A stretch of 64,000 nucleotides of DNA from Weeksella massiliensis (GTDB lineage: Bacteria; Bacteroidota; Bacteroidia; Flavobacteriales; Weeksellaceae), in contig CCMH01000045.1 of the NCBI GenBank assembly GCA_000751595.1, positions 1 through 64,000 on the forward strand, given 5' to 3'. The translations under genes and the position numbers were made by a program. Of the stretch, positions 18,962 to 27,661 are shown piece by piece (position 1 is the first letter of the stretch; every line of letters starts with the position of its first letter). Below the pieces are notes generated by a model. It made no database searches and was not told where the DNA came from. It was given only the letters and a program-made list of their open reading frames with translations.

Positions 18962-19609
18962 ATGTTAAAGAAGGTTTGGCTCGTCGCTTTCATTGTATTG
19001 CTCATCGATCAATTATCGAAATTTTATATCAAAACAAATTTCGAGCTGCATGAAAGTGTCGAAGTTTTCAAAGGGTTTCAACTGGCATTTGTCGAAAATC
19101 CTGGAATGGCATACGGAGTAGAGTTTGGAGGCTTGTTTGGGAAACATCTCCTAACCATCCTTCGAATCGGACTGATTGGCTTTATCATCTGGTTCGTTAT
19201 CAAATGGGCAAGAAAAAAAGCAAGTAACTTTTTCCTCATTCCGGTCGCCCTCATTTTGGCAGGCGCCATCGGAAACGTTATCGATAGCCTTTTCTATGGC
19301 ATTATTTTCGACCGAGGAACCGTTTACAACGATCAACTCATGAGCTGGGTGGGGTACAATGGACTCGCAAAAGCAAACTTCAATGGCTATTCATCGTTTA
19401 TGCTCGGTTGCGTGGTCGATATGCTCTATTTCCCGCTATTCGAGTTCGATTGGCCTACTTGGGTACCAATAGTTGGCGGAACGCATTATAAGTTCTTCCA
19501 GCCCGTATTCAACATTGCCGACTCTGCCATCTTTATCGGAATCGCATCTCTGCTTCTTTTCCGTAAGAAAGCCTTTGTAACCAAAACAGGCGAGCATATT
19601 CACTTCTAA
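18962..19609 (+). CDS. lspA: Lipoprotein signal peptidase (signal peptidase II)
   Basis: An inner-membrane aspartyl protease that removes the signal peptide from diacylated prolipoproteins. The family motifs are LIDQLSKFYIK near the start, FVENPGMAYG, the first catalytic Asp in GCVVDMLYFPLFEF, and the second in FNIADSAIFIG. There are four membrane helices. At 215 residues it is longer than typical LspA (about 165) because of an extra loop, YNGLAKANFNGYSSFM, and nearby residues, as is common in Bacteroidota. It is last in the ileS operon and is followed by a good terminator. Confidence 0.95.
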   Translation: MLKKVWLVAFIVLLIDQLSKFYIKTNFELHESVEVFKGFQLAFVENPGMAYGVEFGGLFGKHLLTILRIGLIGFIIWFVIKWARKKASNFFLIPVALILAGAIGNVIDSLFYGIIFDRGTVYNDQLMSWVGYNGLAKANFNGYSSFMLGCVVDMLYFPLFEFDWPTWVPIVGGTHYKFFQPVFNIADSAIFIGIASLLLFRKKAFVTKTGEHIHF

Positions 19610-19632
19610 AAAAATATCGTAACAAATAACCC

Positions 19633-19664
19633 AACCGTTCTGCTTCTAGTAGAACGGTTTTTTT
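19633..19664 (+). terminator. Terminator of the ileS-lspA operon
   Basis: AACCGTTCT pairs with AGAACGGTT, the stem extends inward by three pairs including a wobble, and a T-tract follows. Confidence 0.85.
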
Positions 19665-19710
19665 ATTTCGGTAGGATGAAAAGCAGGACAATAATTTCGG
19701 TAGGATGAAA
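19665..19710 (+). repeat. Direct repeat of the GGTAGGAT motif
   Basis: The 17-mer ATTTCGGTAGGATGAAA occurs twice, at 19665-19681 and 19694-19710, separated by 12 bases, in the non-coding gap between lspA and the tRNA genes. It is the longest form of an 8-mer that is scattered over the whole window. Confidence 0.85.
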
Positions 19711-19726
19711 TACAGAACGCATAAAA

Positions 19727-19761
19727 ACAAAAAATCCTTACCAATGATTTGATAAGGATTT
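19727..19761 (-). terminator. Terminator of the tRNA-Val operon
   Basis: On the minus strand AAATCCTTATCA pairs with TGGTAAGGATTT. One U-G wobble is allowed in this orientation but would be a C-A mismatch on the other strand. A T-rich tail follows. It lies directly after the last tRNA gene. Confidence 0.8.
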
Positions 19762-19770
19762 GATAGGTTG

Positions 19771-19845
19771 TGGGCGAAGAGGGATTCGAACCCCCGACCC
19801 TCTGCTTGTAAGGCAGATGCTCTGAACCAACTGAGCTATTCGCCC
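19771..19845 (-). tRNA. tRNA-Val (anticodon TAC), gene 3 of 3
   Basis: The cloverleaf can be traced on the minus strand: acceptor GGGCGAA/TTCGCCC, D arm with AGCTCAGTTGGTTCAGAGC, anticodon loop CTTACAA giving TAC, and T loop TTCGAAT. The 3' CCA is not encoded. Its body differs clearly from the other two copies. Confidence 0.95.
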
Positions 19846-19888
19846 GAAATTATTTTTAGTATGAAGCAGTTTTCTCAAACTTGCTTTG

Positions 19889-19963
19889 TGGGCCCTACTG
19901 GATTCGAACCAGTGACCCCCTGCTTGTAAGGCAGGTGCTCTGAACCAGCTGAGCTAAGAGCCC
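19889..19963 (-). tRNA. tRNA-Val (anticodon TAC), gene 2 of 3
   Basis: Acceptor GGGCTCT/AGGGCCC with one G-T wobble, anticodon loop CTTACAA (TAC), T loop TTCGAAT. It is identical to gene 1 except for one compensated pair in the acceptor stem. CCA is not encoded. Confidence 0.95.
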
Positions 19964-20001
19964 GATAAAAATAATTTGTAAAAAAGAACGTTTCCTTTTT
20001 G

Positions 20002-20076
20002 TGGTCCCTACTGGATTCGAACCAGTGACCCCCTGCTTGTAAGGCAGGTGCTCTGAACCAGCTGAGCTAAGAGACC
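20002..20076 (-). tRNA. tRNA-Val (anticodon TAC), gene 1 of 3
   Basis: Promoter-proximal copy. Acceptor GGTCTCT/AGGGACC, anticodon loop CTTACAA (TAC), T loop TTCGAAT. The third acceptor pair is T-A, where gene 2 has G-C. CCA is not encoded. Confidence 0.95.
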
Positions 20077-20092
20077 TTTCGTATTCGGATTG

Positions 20093-20100
20093 CAAATATA
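20093..20100 (-). promoter_or_regulatory. Promoter -7 box of the tRNA-Val operon
   Basis: TATATTTG on the minus strand is an exact TAnnTTTG match 16 bases before the first tRNA, and no second promoter is visible between the tRNAs. Confidence 0.7.
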
Positions 20101-20222
20101 GCGCTGTTTTTGGATTATACAAATCAAAAAGAAACATTTTCTTTTAATTTTTTTTAAGATTTTGATTATCAAATAAATAAAATTCAAAAAATTTTATTTC
20201 ATAGAATTCGTTTTCTTCTTTT

Positions 20223-20230
20223 TATCTTTG
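20223..20230 (+). promoter_or_regulatory. Promoter -7 box of the SDR gene
   Basis: TATCTTTG is an exact TAnnTTTG match. It contains the TTG that a naive reading would use as the start codon of the next gene, so the real start must lie further downstream. Confidence 0.7.
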
Positions 20231-20257
20231 CTTCAACTAAATTTATTGAATCCCATC

Positions 20258-21055
20258 ATGCAACAAAAAGTTATTCTTATCACTGGTTCTTCGGCGGGTG
20301 TTGGGCATACCTTGGCCAATTATTTCCAATCAAAAGGGCATATTGTGTATGGTTTGTCGCGTACAGCACATGGCAAAGAAACCTTTCGTCACCTTCCTAC
20401 CGATGTAACGCACAAAGAAAATGTGTATAAATCCATCGAAACCATTTTGCATGAACAAAAAAGAATCGACGTCTTGATCAACAATGCCGGAATTGGAATG
20501 TTGGGTGCGGTAGAAGATGCGAGCAAGGAAGATGTGGATAAACTTTTTAATGTTAATATTTTCGGGACGCTTTATACAATTCAGGCAGTTTTGCCGCACA
20601 TGAGAGCGCAGAAAAGCGGTTGGATTTTCAATGTCTCTTCGATTGCCAGTAACCATGGATTGCCTTTCAGAGGTTATTATTCTGCCTCAAAATCGGTGAT
20701 AGATCGATTAACGGAAGCTTTGCGTTTAGAGAATCGTAAAACAGGTGTAGAAATTACAACGTTAAATTTTGGCGATATCCGTACGAAAATTGCAGAAAGT
20801 CGGGTAAAAAGTACCGTATCTGCTTTTCATAAAGATAAGTTTTTTGCATTGGTCAAAGAAATTGATCAGGAAGTGGAAAAAGGAACGTCACCCGAAAAAT
20901 TGATTCCAATTATTGAGAAATTGATGCAAAAGAAAAATTTAAAACCTCATTATTATATCGGTAAAAGGATGCAGAAATTCTCAGTAAAATTAAAAAATAT
21001 GTTAAGTCAAAAACGATTCGAAAATATTTTGGCTAAATATTCTAAAATGAATTGA
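20258..21055 (+). CDS. Short-chain dehydrogenase/reductase (SDR)
   Basis: An NAD(P)-dependent oxidoreductase of the classical SDR family with a Rossmann fold. The cofactor motif is TGSSAGVG (residues 9-16), followed by NNAG near 75-78, a catalytic Ser in NVSS (about 127) and YSASK (Tyr141, Lys145). The 265-residue length is normal. A C-terminal extension is basic and helical. I start it at the ATG because the upstream TTG lies inside the -7 promoter box. The substrate cannot be predicted. It probably shares a transcript with the ElaA gene one base downstream. Confidence 0.88.
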   Translation: MQQKVILITGSSAGVGHTLANYFQSKGHIVYGLSRTAHGKETFRHLPTDVTHKENVYKSIETILHEQKRIDVLINNAGIGMLGAVEDASKEDVDKLFNVNIFGTLYTIQAVLPHMRAQKSGWIFNVSSIASNHGLPFRGYYSASKSVIDRLTEALRLENRKTGVEITTLNFGDIRTKIAESRVKSTVSAFHKDKFFALVKEIDQEVEKGTSPEKLIPIIEKLMQKKNLKPHYYIGKRMQKFSVKLKNMLSQKRFENILAKYSKMN

Positions 21056-21056
21056 T

Positions 21057-21515
21057 ATGCAGTTGGTGTGGAAAATAAAACGCTTCGATGAGTTAACTGC
21101 TTTAGAAGTTTATCGGATTTTGCAGTTGCGCGAAATGGTTTTTATCATCGAGCAAGCTTGTATCTATCAGGACATTGATAACAAAGATTTGCAATGCTTT
21201 CATCTTTGGGCCGAGAAAGATGGTGAAATGGTGGCGTACACGCGATTAGTGCCGCCAGATTTATCCTATCCAAATGATTCGTCGATTGGGCGTGTTATAT
21301 CACATCCTACCTATAGAAAACATAAGATAGGAAGACAATTGGTGGCTTTTGCTGTGGAGGCAATTACCAATCTTTTTCCTGAAAATGAGGTTCGGATATC
21401 AGCCCAAGAATATTTAATTCCGTTTTATGAATCGTATGGTTTCGTGCAAGTATCGGAGGTCTATATCGAAGATCATTTGCTACATGCAGAAATGCTTCGA
21501 GCCAAAAATCTTTAA
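21057..21515 (+). CDS. GNAT family N-acetyltransferase, ElaA type
   Basis: A 152-residue GNAT acetyltransferase. The ElaA signature is clear: FDELTALEVYRILQLREMVF, then EQACIYQDIDNKDL, and the acetyl-CoA loop in RVISHPTYRKHKIGRQLVAFA. The biological substrate of ElaA proteins is not established. It starts one base after the SDR stop codon. Its last four bases overlap the end of the convergent DMT gene. Confidence 0.88.
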   Translation: MQLVWKIKRFDELTALEVYRILQLREMVFIIEQACIYQDIDNKDLQCFHLWAEKDGEMVAYTRLVPPDLSYPNDSSIGRVISHPTYRKHKIGRQLVAFAVEAITNLFPENEVRISAQEYLIPFYESYGFVQVSEVYIEDHLLHAEMLRAKNL

Positions 21516-22423
21516 ACTTCTTTTGGGCTATTCTCTGGTAGTTCGATTTCGTTTTTCGATTTCTTTTGGATGAGGTACACACCGTTGAGGATTAGTAAAA
21601 ATCCGACAAAATGCAACCATGTGATATTTTCCCCAACCATAACTCCCCAAGAAACTGAGATTAAGGGCATGATGTAGGTAACCATTGAAGCAAAAATTGC
21701 ACTTGTTTCTTGAATCATTTTGTAGAACAACATCATGGCGAGTGCCGTACCGAAAAATCCTAATAAAGTTACGTAACCCAAGCTGTGCCATTGTTCGGTA
21801 GTCCCAACGAAATCCCTGAAAAAGCCAGATAAGAATAGAACAATAACTGCCGGAATTAACCAAATCGAAAACAAAGCGGTTGATAATTGAAACGAAGGAA
21901 TATCTTTTAGTTTCGAGGTGATAATCAATCCATTGATTCCGTACATGGCGGTTGCTAAAACAATCAATAAGCTATGTAGGAAACTATTTTCGCCCGACAT
22001 TCCATCAAAACCAATTAAAAGAACTGCGCCAGAAAATCCGATCAGAGCACCCAAGATTTGATTCATCTTGGCCGGAATTGCGAAAAATAGCGCACCAAAA
22101 AGTAAAACAAAAATAGGAACGAGTGAATCGAGAATTCCTGCCATAGAACTACTGACATGTGTTTGCGCTATTGGGAAAAGAAACATGGGAATGAAGTTTC
22201 CGTTTGCACCGGCTAAAATGACCCAAAAGATTTTGTTTCGTGGAATTTTTCTTAAATTTCTGAATCCCCAAATCGATAAAAAACCAGCAGCAATGGTCAT
22301 TCTCAATGCACCAACTTGATAAGGGGTAAAGGCGTGCAAACCTTGTTTAATAAGAATAAACGAACTTCCCCAAGTGAGCGAAAGTACAAGGAGAATCAAC
22401 CAATTTTTTAGCGAAACTTTCAT
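21512..22423 (-). CDS. DMT superfamily transporter (EamA family)
   Basis: An inner-membrane protein of 303 residues with ten predicted helices in two EamA repeats. The first repeat begins LVLSLTWGSSFILIKQGLHA and the second is marked by ALAMMLFYKMIQETSAIFAS and SWGVMVGENITWLHFVGFLL. The family exports amino acids and other small metabolites by proton exchange. The substrate is unknown here. The tail is charged. It is transcribed alone and converges with the ElaA gene. Confidence 0.9.
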   Translation of the reverse strand: MKVSLKNWLILLVLSLTWGSSFILIKQGLHAFTPYQVGALRMTIAAGFLSIWGFRNLRKIPRNKIFWVILAGANGNFIPMFLFPIAQTHVSSSMAGILDSLVPIFVLLFGALFFAIPAKMNQILGALIGFSGAVLLIGFDGMSGENSFLHSLLIVLATAMYGINGLIITSKLKDIPSFQLSTALFSIWLIPAVIVLFLSGFFRDFVGTTEQWHSLGYVTLLGFFGTALAMMLFYKMIQETSAIFASMVTYIMPLISVSWGVMVGENITWLHFVGFLLILNGVYLIQKKSKNEIELPENSPKEV

Positions 22424-22534
22424 GAGTAAATTTAAAGCTGCAAAGGTCTGAAAAGTTTTCGTAATTACGCTTGCTTTTTTCCTACCAAAATCAAGAAAAT
22501 CCGAGAAAGTTCTGCGATTTCTTTATGAAAGTTT

Positions 22535-22542
22535 TATCTTCG
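22535..22542 (+). promoter_or_regulatory. Candidate -7 box of putP
   Basis: TATCTTCG is one mismatch from TAnnTTTG and lies 20 bases before the ATG. Confidence 0.4.
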
Positions 22543-22562
22543 AAAAAATAAAAATATAACCT

Positions 22563-24041
22563 ATGAATACTTTAGAATATGTTTCCATTGGGATTTATAT
22601 GGCTATGATGTTGATGATCGGCCTCTATGCTTACCGAAAAACCAATACTTCGTCGGATGACTTTCTGATCGGCGGAAGGAAAATGGGCGCATTGGTAACG
22701 GCACTTTCTGCTGGTGCTGCCGATATGAGTGGTTGGCTGTTGATGGGACTTCCGGGTGCGATGTATGCGGTAGGATTGTCGAGTAGTTGGTTGGCCATTG
22801 GTTTAACGATTGGTGCTTTTCTCAATTACGTTTTGGTGGCGCCAAGGTTACGTATTTATTCTGAAGTGGCCGGAAATGCTATTACTTTACCGGTCTATTT
22901 CGAGAACCGATTCAAAGATAAAACACATCTTCTGAAACTCATTTCATCGGTTATTATCTTGGTATTCTTTACTTTATATACCTCTTCGGGGATGGTTGCG
23001 GGCGGCAGATTGTTCGAGTCTGCTTTTGGGGTCGATTATCATTATGGCTTATTGATTACCAGTTTGGTCGTGATTGCCTATACTTTTTTAGGTGGTTTTT
23101 TAGCCGTGAGTTTAACCGATTTTGTGCAAGGAACAATTATGGTTATTACGCTTCTTGTCATTCCGATTATCATCGTGACCCAAATTGGCGGAATTGCCGA
23201 AACCAAACATTGGATCGATCTTGAGAGTCCAACCAATTTAAGTTGGTTCGAAGGAACCACAACCATCGGGATTTTGTCGCTTGCCGCTTGGGGATTAGGA
23301 TATTTTGGGCAACCTCATATCTTGGTGCGCTTCATGGCGATTGATAAAGTGAAAGATTTGAAAAAAGCCAGAACTGTCGGCATCACTTGGATGATTTTTT
23401 GTGTCGGAGGTGCCATGTTGATTGGTTTGGTCGGAATCGCTTATATGGCGAAATTCAATATTTCCATCGATGATCCAGAAACGATTTTCATTTATTTCTC
23501 TCGAGCCTTGTTTCATCCGCTCATTTCGGGCTTTTTACTCTGCGCGATTTTGGCGGCAGTCATGAGTACAATTTCATCGCAATTGTTGGTAACTTCGAGT
23601 TCGATGACCGAAGATTTCTACCGTTCTTTTCTCAATAAAAATGCTTCGCAAAAAACATTGCTTACCGTCAGTCGGCTTTCGGTTCTCATCGTGGCAGTTG
23701 TTGCGTTGTTGTTGTCGATTTCGCCAAACAATTCTATCCTCAATTTGGTTGGGTACGCTTGGGCAGGATTTGGTTCAGCCTTTGGCCCGTTAATGTTGTT
23801 GAGTTTATTATGGAAAAATACTTCGCGTATCGGGGCATTGGTAGGATTAATTTCTGGCGGATTAATCGTTTTGTTTTGGATGATTTTAGAACATCCGTAC
23901 AAAGAAGTTTATGCGATGATTCCAGCTTTTCCGATTTCTTTTGGTTTGATTATTCTTTTTTCTAAACTTTTTCCTGATCAGAATACCGAAATTGATCAAG
24001 AGTTTGATAAAGTCGAATCGATAATCGAAAAAGAGTATTAA
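22563..24041 (+). CDS. putP: Sodium/proline symporter
   Basis: A sodium:solute symporter (SSS family) of 492 residues with about 13 helices in the inner membrane, most like PutP, which imports proline with Na+. Features include the opening YRKTNTSSDDFLIGGRKMG, the helix-2 motif LSAGAADMSGWLLMGLPGA, and AAVMSTISSQLLVTSSSMTEDFYR in the sodium-site helix 8 region. The match to PutP rather than other SSS members rests on the DMSGWLLMGLPGA motif and on length. No putA gene is adjacent. Confidence 0.88.
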   Translation: MNTLEYVSIGIYMAMMLMIGLYAYRKTNTSSDDFLIGGRKMGALVTALSAGAADMSGWLLMGLPGAMYAVGLSSSWLAIGLTIGAFLNYVLVAPRLRIYSEVAGNAITLPVYFENRFKDKTHLLKLISSVIILVFFTLYTSSGMVAGGRLFESAFGVDYHYGLLITSLVVIAYTFLGGFLAVSLTDFVQGTIMVITLLVIPIIIVTQIGGIAETKHWIDLESPTNLSWFEGTTTIGILSLAAWGLGYFGQPHILVRFMAIDKVKDLKKARTVGITWMIFCVGGAMLIGLVGIAYMAKFNISIDDPETIFIYFSRALFHPLISGFLLCAILAAVMSTISSQLLVTSSSMTEDFYRSFLNKNASQKTLLTVSRLSVLIVAVVALLLSISPNNSILNLVGYAWAGFGSAFGPLMLLSLLWKNTSRIGALVGLISGGLIVLFWMILEHPYKEVYAMIPAFPISFGLIILFSKLFPDQNTEIDQEFDKVESIIEKEY

Positions 24042-24124
24042 TCTTTTTCTATCCAAACCAAATAATTTCCTAAACACTTAGGGAATCGTATGAGTAATCT
24101 CTTTTTATAGAGTCGATAAGTTTG

Positions 24125-24132
24125 TATATTTG
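24125..24132 (+). promoter_or_regulatory. Promoter -7 box of the mutL run
   Basis: TATATTTG is an exact match to TAnnTTTG, 35 bases before the mutL ATG. Confidence 0.65.
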
Positions 24133-24166
24133 TAGATTATCTAAGGACGAAAGCCAAAAAGAATAG

Positions 24167-25948
24167 ATGGGAGATATAATCCAATTATTGCCAGATCATG
24201 TAGCAAATCAGATAGCGGCGGGAGAGGTTGTGCAAAGACCTGCCTCGGTTATCAAAGAGTTGATGGAAAATGCAGTGGATGCTGGTGCTACCGAAATAAA
24301 GGTTTTGATAAAAGATGCCGGTCGTAGTTTGATACAAATCATAGACGACGGAAAGGGAATGAGTATGACCGATGTTCGGATGGCGTTTGAGCGTCATGCA
24401 ACCTCAAAAATTCGGACCACAGAAGATATATTTCATATCACAACCAAAGGATTTCGGGGCGAAGCTTTGGCTTCTATTGCTGCGGTGGCACAAGTAGAAG
24501 CAAAAACCAAACAAGCCGAAGAAACTTTGGGGAGTCTATTGGTGATCGAAGGAGGAGAAGTGCGCACACAAGAACCAACCGTTACCCCAACCGGAACGTC
24601 GATTTCGGTGAAAAATCTTTTTTATAATGTTCCGGCAAGACGTAATTTCCTCAAATCGAATCAGGTAGAATTTAGACATATTCAAGATGAATTTCAACGA
24701 ATTGCTTTGGCGCATGAAGGAATTTCTTTTCAGCTAATTCATAATAATTCGGATGTGTATTATCTGAAAGCTGGGAATCTGAAGCAACGTATTGTTCAGA
24801 TTTTTGGGAAAAAGATTGAAACACAATTGTTAGAAATTTCTGAAGAAACCGAAATCGTCAATATCAAAGGATATGTTGGGAAACCTGATTCTGCCAAAAA
24901 ATCACGAGGCGAACAATTCTTTTTTGTGAATAATCGTTTCATCAAAAATGCTTATTTGCACAAAGCAATTGCCGATGCTTTTGAGGGTTTATTACCCAAT
25001 GGCTATACGCCGAGTTATTTTTTATATTTAGAATTGGATCCTACCAAAATAGATATCAATATTCATCCTACCAAAACCGAAATAAAATTCGAGGAGGATA
25101 CTACGATTTTCCAGTTGTTGAGATCAGCAATCAAACATAGTTTGGGGCAATTTAATATTGTTCCTTCACTCGATTTTGATCAAGATCCGCGCTGGGCTTT
25201 TATCAATCATCCGAAAGATAAACCGATTGTAGAACCAAAAATTCAGGTTTCTCCGAATTATAATCCGTTCGATAATCCATTTTTACAACCCAAACCTGCT
25301 GCAACAACCATTCAGGCGAATCTCGATTATTACCGAGAAAGCGAAATGTTGACACAAGAAAATACGCCAACCGAAGCATTGTTCGAGTTGGAACCTGATT
25401 TGCCAACTCAAGTTCTGCAATGGAATTTGCGATATTTGGTGGTAGAACATTTGGGCGAATTGTTGATTATCGATCAGCATAGAGCGCATCAGAAAGTGTT
25501 GTATGAGCGTTTTCTGCGTACAAAAACTGATCATGCTTTGGCGCAACAATTGTTGTTTCCGATCGAGTTAGAAGCGTCGCCTGCGAATATAGAACGCATT
25601 AAAACCATTGAAAAAGAATTGATTCTTTATGGTTTTGATTTGAGTTTTCGAGAAGAAATGATTTTGGTTAATGCGATTCCGGTTGATGTGGATCAAAGTC
25701 ATGTGGCAGGGATTTTTGCAGATTTTATCGCTGAACTCGATTTTAATCAACGCGTGGATTTTGATTCATCTTTTGCGAAAATTTTTGCCAAAAATGCTGC
25801 AATCAAAAAAGGAGAAATCATGAAAAAAGAACAACTTATGGCTTTGGTGCAACAATTGATGTCTCTTGATTATCCGAATTTTACCCCTTACGGAAAACCG
25901 GTGTTTTTACAAATGAATATTCAAGAAATAGAAAAAAAATTAAATTAA
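24167..25948 (+). CDS. mutL: DNA mismatch repair protein MutL
   Basis: Couples MutS mismatch recognition to strand incision. The GHKL ATPase domain has ENAVDAGAT, IIDDGKGM and TTKGFRGEALASIAA, and the following domain carries DPTK and HPTK motifs. The C-terminal dimerisation and endonuclease domain carries IDQHRAHQKVLYE. The usual endonuclease motif DQHA-x2-E-x4-E is altered: Arg replaces Ala and Gln replaces the first Glu. The length of 593 is normal. It heads a tight co-directional run with rhomboid genes. Confidence 0.97.
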   Translation: MGDIIQLLPDHVANQIAAGEVVQRPASVIKELMENAVDAGATEIKVLIKDAGRSLIQIIDDGKGMSMTDVRMAFERHATSKIRTTEDIFHITTKGFRGEALASIAAVAQVEAKTKQAEETLGSLLVIEGGEVRTQEPTVTPTGTSISVKNLFYNVPARRNFLKSNQVEFRHIQDEFQRIALAHEGISFQLIHNNSDVYYLKAGNLKQRIVQIFGKKIETQLLEISEETEIVNIKGYVGKPDSAKKSRGEQFFFVNNRFIKNAYLHKAIADAFEGLLPNGYTPSYFLYLELDPTKIDINIHPTKTEIKFEEDTTIFQLLRSAIKHSLGQFNIVPSLDFDQDPRWAFINHPKDKPIVEPKIQVSPNYNPFDNPFLQPKPAATTIQANLDYYRESEMLTQENTPTEALFELEPDLPTQVLQWNLRYLVVEHLGELLIIDQHRAHQKVLYERFLRTKTDHALAQQLLFPIELEASPANIERIKTIEKELILYGFDLSFREEMILVNAIPVDVDQSHVAGIFADFIAELDFNQRVDFDSSFAKIFAKNAAIKKGEIMKKEQLMALVQQLMSLDYPNFTPYGKPVFLQMNIQEIEKKLN

Positions 25949-25952
25949 TCGA

Positions 25953-26774
25953 ATGCTCAATAGAATTCCTACAATAACCAAAAATATATTGATAATCAAT
26001 GTATTGTTTTTTTTAGCAAAATATATTTTTGCAAGCAAAGGATTGGATCTTGATATGGTTTTGGGTGCTTTTTATCCAGAGTCTCCCAACTTTAGATTTT
26101 GGCAAGTTTTGACGCATATGTTTATGCATGCCAATTTTTCTCATATCCTTTTCAATATGTTTGGTTTGTGGATGTTTGGCTCGGTGGTAGAACAAACAAT
26201 CGGTGCAAAAAAATATTTAACCATGTATTTATTGGCCGGTTTTTGTGGTTTTATTTTGTTTAATTTATCGACTTATTTCCAGATGATCGAAGTGAAAGAT
26301 TCGTTATCGTCCCTCGATTTGGATCTTGTCAAACGTTATGCTTACGAGGCTGGTCAAGGAATCTTGCATAGTGGCGGGACAAGCGAAGAAATTTTGCACA
26401 TCAAAAACCAAGAGCTACAAAATATAGAGACTAAAATAACCGCTTCTAATGTTCAACTTACGCAATCCATAGCTCAAAATATTGTGCATTTATTTAGCGT
26501 TTATACCACGGCAATGGTAGGAGCTTCGGGTGCAATTTATGGCTTGTTGGTTGCTTTTGCAGTCTTGTATCCAGAAGCTAAATTGATGATGATATTTTTA
26601 CCAATTCCGATCAAAGCAAAGTATTTTATTCCAATCCTTATCGCTTTAGAATTCTATATGGGAATTGCAAATTATAGTTGGAATCCTATCGCACATTTTG
26701 CTCATTTAGGGGGTGCGTTGGTAGGTTATTTGTACATTAGAAATTGGAAGAAAAATCAATTTAGAAAATGGTAA
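25953..26774 (+). CDS. Rhomboid family intramembrane serine protease, first copy
   Basis: A 273-residue inner-membrane protease that cuts helices within the bilayer. It has the rhomboid opening HMFMHANFSHILFNMFGLWM, the nucleophile motif GASGAIYG and the catalytic His in HFAHLGGALVGYLY. An unusually long soluble insert of about 65 residues, rich in Glu, Lys and Gln, separates the third helix from the serine helix. It begins 4 bases after mutL and overlaps the second rhomboid gene by 7 bases. Substrates are unknown. Confidence 0.92.
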   Translation: MLNRIPTITKNILIINVLFFLAKYIFASKGLDLDMVLGAFYPESPNFRFWQVLTHMFMHANFSHILFNMFGLWMFGSVVEQTIGAKKYLTMYLLAGFCGFILFNLSTYFQMIEVKDSLSSLDLDLVKRYAYEAGQGILHSGGTSEEILHIKNQELQNIETKITASNVQLTQSIAQNIVHLFSVYTTAMVGASGAIYGLLVAFAVLYPEAKLMMIFLPIPIKAKYFIPILIALEFYMGIANYSWNPIAHFAHLGGALVGYLYIRNWKKNQFRKW

Positions 26775-27661
26775 ACGGAATTTTAGATGAGCTGAAACTG
26801 AAATACAAATCTGGCAATATCGCAACGAAACTGATTTATATTAACATCATCTGTTTCTTTACGTTATTGATTGTTGGGTTTGTCCTCAAAAAAACTTTTC
26901 CATCTTTTCAGATCGATAGTGTTTTAGGACTTTCGTATCAACTCGATGTTTTATTAACGCATCCTTGGAGTGTTTTTACTTATGCATTTTTGCACGGCGA
27001 TTTGTGGCATTTGTTCCTCAATATGTTGCTGTTATATTATATCGGTAGTATGTTTTTGCGTTATTTTCGCGATCAAGATTTTCTTACTTTTTATGTATTA
27101 GGAATCTTAGGCGGCGCTTTGTTCTACTGTTTGTTTGCCGGTTCTTTTTCTTCCGGATCAAGTTATTTGGTAGGATCATCAGCAGCGATTTATGCTACCT
27201 TTTTCGGATTGGTTTCGTATAATCCAAAAATACCGGTTCGGTTATTGTTTTTCCCGAAAAGCTTCCCATTACTCTATATTGCTTTCTTTTTGTTAGGGTT
27301 GGATGTGTATCAAATTATAGCAGGAAACAATTCTGGCGGAAGTTTATCTCATTTCGGAGGAGCTGCTGTTGGGTATCTGTATATGAAACAATTCGAAAAA
27401 GGAAATGATTTTATCGGTCGGACAATTCGACAAGTACAAAATTTCTTCAATCGCAAGAAAAAGACTACCTTTAAAACCTATAGCAATCAAACCAAAAAGA
27501 ATCCATACGAGCAGAAAGTACCTCGAGATGACTATGAGTTTAATTCGCAAAAAGTTGCAAAACAACAAAAAATAGATGCTATTCTCGATAAAATTTCTCG
27601 TTCGGGTTATGAAAGTTTGACCAAAGAAGAGAAAGATTTTTTATTTAGAGAAGGACGATGA
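26768..27661 (+). CDS. Rhomboid family intramembrane protein, second copy
   Basis: A 297-residue rhomboid with opening motif YAFLHGDLWHLFLNMLLLYYIG, serine motif GSSAAIYA and catalytic His in SHFGGAAVGYLY. The usual GxSG is GSSA here, so the residue after the nucleophile is Ala. It may still be active, because Ala is tolerated in some relatives. The C-terminal 80 residues are soluble, basic and helical (QKIDAILDKISRSGYESLTK), a rhomboid-associated tail common in Bacteroidota. It overlaps its neighbours on both sides, so the group is translated as one unit. Confidence 0.9.
   Translation: MVNGILDELKLKYKSGNIATKLIYINIICFFTLLIVGFVLKKTFPSFQIDSVLGLSYQLDVLLTHPWSVFTYAFLHGDLWHLFLNMLLLYYIGSMFLRYFRDQDFLTFYVLGILGGALFYCLFAGSFSSGSSYLVGSSAAIYATFFGLVSYNPKIPVRLLFFPKSFPLLYIAFFLLGLDVYQIIAGNNSGGSLSHFGGAAVGYLYMKQFEKGNDFIGRTIRQVQNFFNRKKKTTFKTYSNQTKKNPYEQKVPRDDYEFNSQKVAKQQKIDAILDKISRSGYESLTKEEKDFLFREGR

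Noticed and set aside
19895-20137. Minus-strand 80-residue reading frame across the tRNA genes
   Set aside because: It is the known false translation of tRNA genes (phrases such as GSNPVGTTKRK). The DNA is fully explained by tRNA-Val genes.
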